Assembly: GCA_035524895.1 (NCBI GenBank)
Contig: DATLFI010000089.1
Coordinates: 1-10,252, forward strand
Length of the DNA: 10,252 nucleotides
Direction: 5' to 3'
DNA from: DATLFI01 sp035524895
GTDB lineage: Bacteria > Acidobacteriota > Thermoanaerobaculia > Multivoradales > Multivoraceae
The notes under the pieces were generated by a model that saw only the letters and a program-made list of their open reading frames with translations, had not been told where the DNA came from and ran no database searches. Each line of letters begins with the position of its first letter. Position 1 is the first letter of the stretch. Shown in pieces: positions 1 through 4,890 of the stretch. The position numbers were made by a program, and so were the translations under genes.

Positions 1-53
1 ATTCGACCGGGAGACGCGAGGAAGAAGCGTCGACGTGGTCCAGCTGCTCGGGC

Positions 54-278
54 TCACGCGAAGCCGGGTGCCGCGACACCCGTCCAGGTGACCCAGTCGG
101 TCGTGCTCTCGCCGGCGCTGGTGGCGGCGGAGCGCTCGACAGCACCTCCGCCATCGGCATTGCGCTCGCGAACGGGGCAGGTGCCGGAGCCCTCACGGAG
201 CGCCTGGAGCTGGTCGGGGCTCAGCTGCGTGATCTGGGTGTCCAGCTCGTCCAGCCAGAAGTCGATGCTCGCGCTCAT
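54..278 (-). CDS. Small peptide of unknown function, possibly a RiPP-like precursor
   Basis: 74 residues. The start at 278 is chosen because GGAGGT lies at 290-285, six bases before the ATG; longer in-frame readings upstream lack such a signal and are low-complexity. Residues 1-30 are acidic and helix-prone (FWLDELDTQ, then LSPDQLQALREG). A GGG follows near residue 43, and then comes a Ser/Thr-rich tail with two Trp (DWVTW) and a Gly-Phe-Ala end. One Cys (residue 34). There is no signal peptide or membrane segment. I do not recognise a family. The leader-like half, glycine break and Ser/Thr tail resemble the layout of ribosomally made modified-peptide precursors, but no modification enzyme or transporter is visible, so this is only a possibility. 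It could equally be a small cytosolic regulator. The strong ribosome-binding site makes translation likely. Confidence 0.55.
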   Translation of the reverse strand: MSASIDFWLDELDTQITQLSPDQLQALREGSGTCPVRERNADGGGAVERSAATSAGESTTDWVTWTGVAAPGFA

Positions 279-288
279 GGGTTCACCT

Positions 289-314
289 CCGGATAGCGGC
301 GCCGGCTGATCCGG
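289..314 (-). promoter_or_regulatory. Leader hairpin overlapping the Shine-Dalgarno of the small peptide gene
   Basis: In the minus-strand transcript CCGGAT (314-309) pairs with ATCCGG (294-289), extended inward by AGC/GCT with one bulged base and a seven-base loop. The last two G of the 3' arm (290-289) are also the first two G of the Shine-Dalgarno GGAGGT. Folding would therefore partly hide the ribosome-binding site. The structure is seen by eye; a regulatory role is inference. Confidence 0.3.
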
Positions 315-422
315 CCCGAGGCCGAGGCACGGGTGCGGCCCCGACACACTGGGACTACGCGGCGACCGCGAGAGCTGCGCCACGCGCCGGCAGCAGCCTG
401 CGTCGCGGCCGCCCCGAGTCAG

Positions 423-448
423 AGGGGTCCGAGACAGGGGTCCGAGCC
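423..448. repeat. 13-bp direct repeat, two copies
   Basis: AGGGGTCCGAGAC (423-435) is followed at once by AGGGGTCCGAGCC (436-448), 12 of 13 bases identical. It lies in the noncoding gap between the two leftmost minus-strand genes, just past the stop of the membrane protein. Function unknown; it may be simple slippage. Confidence 0.75.
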
Positions 449-459
449 AGGGCGGCGTG

Positions 460-840
460 TCAGTCTGTTCCCGGCGCCTTCGTGTCAGCGGGCGGCTCGG
501 CGGGCAGGTCGAGGAGGGCGCTCCCGACACGGCGAAGGTGGAGTACCTGCGCGAGGCGGAAACCCAGGTGCACTGCCACGACCAGTACGCCCAGGGTGAA
601 CACCGAATCGGGCGATCTGTCGAGCTGAAGGAAGGACCGCGACCGGTCGCGCAGGACGAACAGCAGCACGAGTGCCAGCGCGTCGATCAGCACGACCAGC
701 AGGGCACGGCGAGCAGCCTGGCGCAGGATTCCCTTCTCGGCGTCGCCCGGCGCGCTCTCGGCTGCTGCGTCGTCGTCTTCGGGCGGCCGGAGGCCGGCTA
801 CCTCCATCAAGAGCGAGCGGACGGCGCGCGAGCGAAGCAT
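460..840 (-). CDS. Small membrane protein with two transmembrane helices, unknown function
   Basis: 126 residues. An acidic N-terminal stretch (EDDDAAAE near residue 21) and a basic patch are followed by two hydrophobic segments at about residues 46-63 and 79-100, joined by a short charged loop (RDRSRSF). The C-terminal tail is Pro- and Asp-rich. With basic residues on both helix flanks the likely form is a helical hairpin in the inner membrane with both termini in the cytoplasm. No catalytic motif is visible and I do not recognise a family. ATG at 840 has no clear Shine-Dalgarno; an in-frame ATG at 807 is an alternative start. It is divergent from the cytochrome gene at 977 and shares its promoter region. 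The two membrane helices and codon bias support a real gene. Confidence 0.6.
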   Translation of the reverse strand: MLRSRAVRSLLMEVAGLRPPEDDDAAAESAPGDAEKGILRQAARRALLVVLIDALALVLLFVLRDRSRSFLQLDRSPDSVFTLGVLVVAVHLGFRLAQVLHLRRVGSALLDLPAEPPADTKAPGTD

Positions 841-876
841 CGGTTTGCGCAGCTTATCCGGCTAGGGCTGGCTCGG

Positions 877-919
877 CGGTCGCTGGTAGTGGCTCAGTTC
901 GAGCCACTACCCGGTCGCT
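877..919. repeat. 27-bp palindrome flanked by perfect 8-bp direct repeats
   Basis: GGTAGTGGCTC (885-895) and its exact inverse GAGCCACTACC (901-911) surround a five-base centre. CGGTCGCT occurs directly on both sides (877-884 and 912-919). It sits in the shared upstream region of two divergent genes. It could be an operator, a cruciform-forming element, or the footprint of a small insertion whose target was duplicated. The structure is certain; the role is open. Confidence 0.85.
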
Positions 920-943
920 CCGATTCGCGGTGCTCGAATGCGC

Positions 944-949
944 TATCCT
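944..949 (+). promoter_or_regulatory. Candidate -10 box for the cytochrome gene
   Basis: TATCCT lies 28 bases before the ATG at 977, with GGAGGT (964-969) between. No good -35 hexamer is seen 17 bases upstream. It matches the TAnnCT pattern seen before three other genes here. Weak evidence. Confidence 0.25.
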
Positions 950-976
950 CCGCGGTCCGACACGGAGGTCCGGCAG

Positions 977-1441
977 ATGGCGCAGCGCGACGGTGTTCAG
1001 GGTTACGGAAGGGTTCAGGGCTACGGAAGGGTCCAGGGCTACGGAAGGTGGTTGGTTTGCGTCGGCGTCGCGGTGGTCGGTCTCGGCATCGCTGATACCG
1101 GTGGCGCCGCGCGGTCGAGCGAGGCCGTCGACTTCGAGCGCGACGTCTGGCCCATCCTCGAGGAGCGTTGCGTGACCTGTCACGGACCCCTCGACGACTT
1201 CGGCAAGCTGCGGCTCGACTCGACGGAGCGGATCCTGAAGGGTGGCGACCGCGGCAGGGCCCTGGTGCCGGGAAAGCCCGAAGAGAGCCTGATGTACACG
1301 CGCGTCGTGTTGCCTCCGGACGACCTCGACGTCATGCCGGTAGAGGGCGAACCGCTCGATCAGGAACAGACCGAGGTCATCCGTCGCTGGATCCTCGAAG
1401 GCGCCGACTTCGGGAAGTGGACCGAGGCCGAGTCGGAGTAG
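977..1441 (+). CDS. Exported planctomycete-type cytochrome c (PSCyt1-like) protein
   Basis: 154 residues. The start at 977 is supported by GGAGGT at 964-969, seven bases ahead; an in-frame ATG at 938 has no such site. The N terminus has three copies of VQGYGR (residues 7-24) before a hydrophobic core (WLVCVGVAVVGLGIA), so export to the periplasm is likely. The heme-binding site is CVTCH (C65, C68, H69) inside the PSCyt1-type context DxWPILExRCVTCHG. Met120 in DVMP is the probable distal iron ligand. The domain normally ends in a helix of the QTEVIRRWILEGADF kind, which is present. In planctomycetes and acidobacteria it is usually fused to or followed by PSCyt2/DUF1501-type proteins; here it stands alone. 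Role: probable periplasmic electron carrier. Partner unknown. Confidence 0.85.
   Translation: MAQRDGVQGYGRVQGYGRVQGYGRWLVCVGVAVVGLGIADTGGAARSSEAVDFERDVWPILEERCVTCHGPLDDFGKLRLDSTERILKGGDRGRALVPGKPEESLMYTRVVLPPDDLDVMPVEGEPLDQEQTEVIRRWILEGADFGKWTEAESE
995..1048 (+). repeat. Three-copy 18-bp in-frame tandem repeat (VQGYGR x3)
   Basis: Units at 995-1012, 1013-1030 and 1031-1048 differ only at one or two silent third positions. Each encodes Val-Gln-Gly-Tyr-Gly-Arg, placed between the start codon and the hydrophobic core of the cytochrome signal peptide. Copy-number change by slippage would keep the frame and alter only the signal-peptide n-region. Confidence 0.95.
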
Positions 1442-1483
1442 CCGGCCGTCGTCTCCCGCGGGGAGATCACGAGACGACCGGCT
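1440..1483. terminator. Hairpin between convergent genes, likely bidirectional terminator
   Basis: AGCCGG...TCGTCTC (1440-1455, with three extra bases) pairs with GAGACGACCGGCT (1471-1483). A nested alternative hairpin, TCTCCC-GCG-GGGAGA (1452-1466), uses part of the same left arm, so the two folds compete. It covers the stop codons of both the cytochrome (1441) and the minus-strand hydrolase (1467). No T-tract follows on either strand, so it may act with Rho or as a 3'-end stabiliser. Confidence 0.5.
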
Positions 1484-2387
1484 GGAGCTCGATGTCGCCC
1501 GTCGGCTCGCGGTGGAACACGTTGATCGGGATGCGCAAGTAGCGCGTGCGGTTCTCCGACTGCGGCGGCAGGTGGCCGGCGTCGATGTTGACCTGCACGC
1601 TCTGGAACAGCAGCGCCGGTGCCTCGAGCGTGCGGTCGCGGGCATCGCGCTTCGCGACGTACTCGTTCTTCGACGTGCCCGAGCGCAGCATCACGTTCTC
1701 GCGCTTCTGGACGCCGAGGGTGGTCTCCCAGGCGATCGGCCTGCCGCCGGGTCCGTAGTCGTGGCCGACGAAGACGCGTGTGTCGTCGGGCAGGCGGTAG
1801 AGGCGATCGTGGACCGACTCCCACATGGTGGCCGAGCTGCCACCGGGGAAGTCGCAACGTCCGGTGCCGGCGTCCGGCATGAACAGCGAATCTCCGGTGA
1901 ACAGAGCGTCGCCGATACGGAGGCTGACGCAGGCGGCGGTGTGCCCGGGGGTGGGGATCACCTCGACCGCGATCGTGCCGGCCTGCAGCACCTCGCCGTC
2001 ACGCAGCAGGCGGTCGAACTGACGGCCGTCGACCGGGAAGTCGGCCGGTAGGTCGAAGACCTGCTTGAACAGCGCCTGCACCTCGCGGATGCGCTCGCCG
2101 ACCGCGACCAGCGCTCCCGGGAAGGCGGCCTTGAGCGACTGCGAGCCCGAGAGGTGATCGGCGTGGGCGTGGGTCTCCAACACGTAGTGCAGCCGGAGAT
2201 GGTGGCTGCGCAAGAAGGCCACGACTCGGTCGACCGACTCGGTGTACACCTTCGAGCCTTTTGGCTCGTAGTCGAGCACCGGGTCGATGACCACGGCGTC
2301 GCGGGTCTGCGGGTCGTAGGCGACGTAGGTCAGTGTGTTGGTGCGAGGGTCGAAGAACGGCTCGATCACGACGTCTGCCATGGGCAT
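1467..2387 (-). CDS. Metallo-beta-lactamase-fold hydrolase, probable persulfide dioxygenase
   Basis: 306 residues, full length for the ETHE1/Blh-like branch. The start at 2387 is chosen because AGGAG (2400-2396) lies eight bases upstream; a second ATG two codons later is possible. Metal motifs in order: THAHADH (H73, H75, D77, H78), PGHT (H149), FTGD (D166), VGHD (H209). In ETHE1-type enzymes one iron is held by the equivalents of H73, H149 and D166. The extended C-terminal part (WETTLGVQKREN, then QSVQVNIDAGHLPP and IPINVF) is typical of bacterial persulfide dioxygenases, which oxidise glutathione persulfide to sulfite in the cytoplasm. No rhodanese domain, sulfide:quinone reductase or BigR-type regulator is adjacent. 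Class assignment is firm; the exact substrate is inferred from family. Confidence 0.88.
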   Translation of the reverse strand: MPMADVVIEPFFDPRTNTLTYVAYDPQTRDAVVIDPVLDYEPKGSKVYTESVDRVVAFLRSHHLRLHYVLETHAHADHLSGSQSLKAAFPGALVAVGERIREVQALFKQVFDLPADFPVDGRQFDRLLRDGEVLQAGTIAVEVIPTPGHTAACVSLRIGDALFTGDSLFMPDAGTGRCDFPGGSSATMWESVHDRLYRLPDDTRVFVGHDYGPGGRPIAWETTLGVQKRENVMLRSGTSKNEYVAKRDARDRTLEAPALLFQSVQVNIDAGHLPPQSENRTRYLRIPINVFHREPTGDIELQPVVS

Positions 2388-2448
2388 CCCCGATTCTCCT
2401 TCTTTCGAGCGCGCACCCCAAGCGCGGCGGCGCGTCGCGCTCCGATCC

Positions 2449-2454
2449 ATCGTA
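2449..2454 (-). promoter_or_regulatory. Candidate -10 box for the hydrolase gene
   Basis: TACGAT on the minus strand, 61 bases before the ATG at 2387; no convincing -35 box. Weak. Confidence 0.2.
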
Positions 2455-2474
2455 CCGCCGCCGACGCAGGTTGC

Positions 2475-2639
2475 GACACTCACGACGCCGGCGCGGGCTG
2501 GCTGCTGGCGCTGGACATGCTTTGGCCGCCGATGTCGCCGCCGGTCGACACCGGCGTCGATCGCTGCATGCTGCTCGAGCCCGGCGGCACGCGCCGCCTG
2601 TTCTACGAGGGCATCCGGTACACTCTCGGAGCTCCTTGA
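2475..2639 (+). pseudogene. Coding-like stretch lacking a start, possible gene remnant
   Basis: The frame ending at TGA 2637-2639 keeps G or C at nearly every third position over about 50 codons and reads like ordinary protein (GWLLALDMLWPPMSP, then RRLFYEGIRYTLGAP). No start codon with a ribosome-binding site precedes it. An internal ATG at 2517 would give only 40 residues. I do not recognise the protein. It may be the tail of a decayed gene or a chance open frame; a hairpin begins at its stop codon. Confidence 0.2.
2619..2624 (+). promoter_or_regulatory. Candidate -10 box for the barrel-cupredoxin-kinase operon
   Basis: TACACT in the context CGGTACACTC, 85 bases before the ATG at 2710. Nearly the same decamer (CGGTAGACTC) precedes the gene at 8898. 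No clear -35. Confidence 0.25.
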
Positions 2640-2644
2640 GCTCC
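2628..2644 (+). promoter_or_regulatory. Seven-bp hairpin near the predicted 5' end of the operon transcript
   Basis: GGAGCTC-CTT-GAGCTCC is a perfect stem with a three-base loop. If the -10 box at 2619 is used, transcription starts at about 2631, inside the left arm. If the coding-like stretch is a gene end, this would instead be its terminator. Role unresolved. Confidence 0.35.
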
Positions 2645-2709
2645 AGCATGCCTTGAAGGCCGGAAGCGGCATCGGTTGTGCTTCACGTCCCGCTGTTCCC
2701 GAGGTCTCG

Positions 2710-4122
2710 ATGCGTCTGCTCGTGATGGCGATCTCGCTTGCCGCCGGCTGCGGCGCGCTACTTCCTCCAGCGCTGCCCGCGCAGCCGGACCGCGACGGGG
2801 GCGCCGGGGGAGCTCCAGGCCGAAGCCGCCAGGAGACACGCCACACTCTCTCCTTCGACCTGCGCGCGAACCACCGATCGAGCGACGACAACGCCTTCCC
2901 AGTCGCGTTCCCGTTCCCGCCCGGCACCCTGCCGCCGGGTCAGGCGAACGCCTTCCTGCGCACGGTCGAGCCCGGCGACCACACCGAGGTCTCGCTGCTC
3001 TCTTTGCAGTGGGACGTCGAGATCGGGGCTGGCTTCGCTGCGCGGCTCAAGCTCGACGGCATCGACCGCTACGACCGCAACCCGACCTCGACCGACTTCG
3101 AGCTCGATGTCGACGAGGCCTGGGTGCGCTTCGGCCGGGAGACGGCGACGGCCACGCTCGCGGAGCGCTCGGGCGGCTACGTGAGGGTCGGCAAGTTCGG
3201 TCGGTTCGAGCGGCAGAACGACCGTCACCTCGAGAGCTACGGTCTCGTGTCGACCGCGTTCAACCGCTTCGAGGACGCCGGCCTCGAGGCCGGGGCAGAC
3301 ATCGGGCCTCACTTCTACGTCAAGGCGTCGTTCACGCAGGGCAACCCGGTGTTCCTGCGCGACCCCAACGCGCTCGCGGGCGACAACGGTACGCCGGGCC
3401 TGCTCCAGCGACCCGCGTCTCGGGAGCTCGAGTCGGGCATCCCGATCCTCTACGACGCCGAGATCGAGTGGGACGGGCTGGACTTCGAGCACCCCGAGCG
3501 GGCGCTTGGGTTGGGTCTGCGCTTCGCCAACGCCGATGCCTCCCGCGCGGTCGAGGTATTGGCGTTCGCCAACCAGCGCGAGCTCGCGGATACCGTGGAG
3601 CTCAACGGCACGTTCTACGGCGGCGACCTCGACCTGCTCGACGGTCCGGACTTCGACCCGCGACCGTACCCGGTCACCAGCGATGACAAGGAAGAGGTCG
3701 GCGCTAACCTCTGGCTCTACCTCGGCGACTTCTCTCTCTTCGGTCAGTGGGTGGACCAGGACATCGGCGGGCTCGGTCGCGTCGGTTACGAGGGTGAAGT
3801 GGCGTGGCGCTTCGAACTGCCGCTCGGTCCGGCGGTGCGCGGCAAGCAGATCTTCCCGTTCGTGCAGCCGGCAGTGCGCTACTCGAAGATCGAGCCGGAC
3901 TTTCGCGCTCCTGCCGGAACACCCTCACCGAGCTTCTCGTGGGAGTGGGACAAGTGGGACTACGGTGTACGACTCGGGCTCGTGGGGCGCACCGATCTCA
4001 CTGTCGAGCACGCCCGCAACCGGTTCATCCTCGGCTCGGGGCGGGAGGTCGAGAACGACGAATGGCTAGTCACCCTGAGGGTTCGGTTCCGTCCAGTGCG
4101 GACAGGCGCGGGGAGTCCATGA
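2710..4122 (+). CDS. Outer-membrane beta-barrel protein, porin-like
   Basis: 470 residues. Start at 2710: GAGGT (2701-2705) is close upstream and a signal peptide follows at once (hydrophobic to about residue 20, probable signal peptidase I site after LPA, residue 24). AAGC at 11-14 weakly resembles a lipobox, so a lipoprotein form cannot be excluded. The mature part is rich in alternating polar/aromatic strands and short turns with Asp/Gly/Asn (for example AWVRFGRE, YVRVGKFGRFE, LWLYLGDFSLFGQWV), and ends in WLVTLRVRFRP, typical of the last strand of outer-membrane barrels. No plug domain or TonB box is evident. The stop overlaps the next ATG (ATGA), so it is co-translated with the cupredoxin. 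Likely role: channel or surface barrel of the three-gene envelope module; substrate unknown. Confidence 0.7.
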   Translation: MRLLVMAISLAAGCGALLPPALPAQPDRDGGAGGAPGRSRQETRHTLSFDLRANHRSSDDNAFPVAFPFPPGTLPPGQANAFLRTVEPGDHTEVSLLSLQWDVEIGAGFAARLKLDGIDRYDRNPTSTDFELDVDEAWVRFGRETATATLAERSGGYVRVGKFGRFERQNDRHLESYGLVSTAFNRFEDAGLEAGADIGPHFYVKASFTQGNPVFLRDPNALAGDNGTPGLLQRPASRELESGIPILYDAEIEWDGLDFEHPERALGLGLRFANADASRAVEVLAFANQRELADTVELNGTFYGGDLDLLDGPDFDPRPYPVTSDDKEEVGANLWLYLGDFSLFGQWVDQDIGGLGRVGYEGEVAWRFELPLGPAVRGKQIFPFVQPAVRYSKIEPDFRAPAGTPSPSFSWEWDKWDYGVRLGLVGRTDLTVEHARNRFILGSGREVENDEWLVTLRVRFRPVRTGAGSP

Positions 4123-4874
4123 GCTCTGAGAGCAGATCCGAAAACAGCGAGCTGACCGTGTCTCGTCGCGGCACGAGATCCGGGGTTCTGGTGCTTTTCT
4201 TGCTCGTGTCGCTCGTGGGGTGGCAGCTTCGCGCTTCGGCGCAGGCTCAGCCAGCGGCCCGCGGCGCCACCCTGGAGACCCGTGTGGTGCTCGCGGGCGA
4301 CGGCATGCGCGACGCGTCGCCGACACAGGTGGTGGTGGCGTGGGAGCCGGCCTCGGACCCTTCGCCTCCTTCGGCGAAGCGGCCGGGCACCTTCGAGCTG
4401 GCGACCCGCGACAAGGCCTTCGCTCCTTCTTGGCTGGTCGTACCCGCGGGCAGCACGGTGCGCTTCCCCAACAACGACCCGATCCTGCACAACGTCTTCT
4501 CCGTGTCGCCGGGCAACGCCTTCGACGTCGGCCTCTACGGCCGTGGCGAAGGCGAGAAGGCCGTGCTCGAGTCCCCTGGCGTGGTGCGCGTGTTCTGCAA
4601 CGTGCACCGCCAGATGTACGCCCACGTGCTGGTGCTGTCCACCCCACACTTCGCGCACCCCGACGCGACCGGGCGCGTGCGGCTCGAAGGCCTGCCGCCG
4701 GGACGCGGACGCCTGCTGGTCTGGCACGAGCGGACCGAGCTCGAGGCGCGCGACCTCGCTTCGCCGGCTGCGGCTCCGGCCTCGCTCCAGCTCGAGATCA
4801 CCCGCCGCCGCGTGCCGCCCCACTTCAACAAGTTCGGCCGCCCCTACGGCCGGCGCGACCGCTACGGCGACTGA
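4119..4874 (+). CDS. Periplasmic type-1 copper (cupredoxin) protein, methylamine-utilization-like
   Basis: 251 residues. Start at 4119 overlaps the preceding stop, with GGGGAG just upstream. Residues 22-43 form a signal peptide or anchor with a likely cut at ASA-QA. A cupredoxin domain spans about 98-173. The full type-1 copper ligand set is visible: H124 (LHNVF), then C160, H163 and M166 in CNVHRQM. About 176-205 is a small regulatory-type beta-sandwich (DATGRVRLEGLPPGRGRLLVWHE), and the tail is strongly basic (RPYGRRDRYGD). The same order, cupredoxin then a carboxypeptidase-regulatory-like segment, is known from proteins annotated as methylamine utilization protein, which as I recall often sit beside Cache/GGDEF sensors. 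No methylamine dehydrogenase genes are here. Probable job: copper- or electron-carrying periplasmic partner of the barrel and the receptor kinase. Confidence 0.82.
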   Translation: MSSESRSENSELTVSRRGTRSGVLVLFLLVSLVGWQLRASAQAQPAARGATLETRVVLAGDGMRDASPTQVVVAWEPASDPSPPSAKRPGTFELATRDKAFAPSWLVVPAGSTVRFPNNDPILHNVFSVSPGNAFDVGLYGRGEGEKAVLESPGVVRVFCNVHRQMYAHVLVLSTPHFAHPDATGRVRLEGLPPGRGRLLVWHERTELEARDLASPAAAPASLQLEITRRRVPPHFNKFGRPYGRRDRYGD

Positions 4875-4890
4875 GCGAGGGAGCGGCGCG

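Larger units (their letters stand above)
2388..2709. other. 322-bp divergent intergenic region
   Basis: It separates the minus-strand hydrolase from the plus-strand three-gene operon, so it should hold promoters for both. Visible contents: the hydrolase Shine-Dalgarno (2396-2400), a weak minus-strand -10 (2449-2454), a plus-strand coding-like stretch without a start (about 2475-2639), a weak plus-strand -10 (2619-2624), a seven-bp hairpin (2628-2644) and the GAGGT site (2701-2705) of the porin gene. No RNA gene or riboswitch is recognised. Confidence 0.6.

Noticed and set aside
938..976. ATG at 938 as start of the cytochrome
   Set aside because: The Shine-Dalgarno GGAGGT lies inside this stretch and points to ATG 977; the -10 candidate would also be inside the coding region.
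995..1048. CRISPR-like repeat
   Set aside because: The repeats are contiguous with no spacers and encode an in-frame hexapeptide.
2335..2709. 125-codon upstream extension of the porin-like gene
   Set aside because: It would overlap the hydrolase start on the other strand, is Arg/Cys/Ala-rich nonsense-like sequence, and would bury the signal peptide that begins at 2710.
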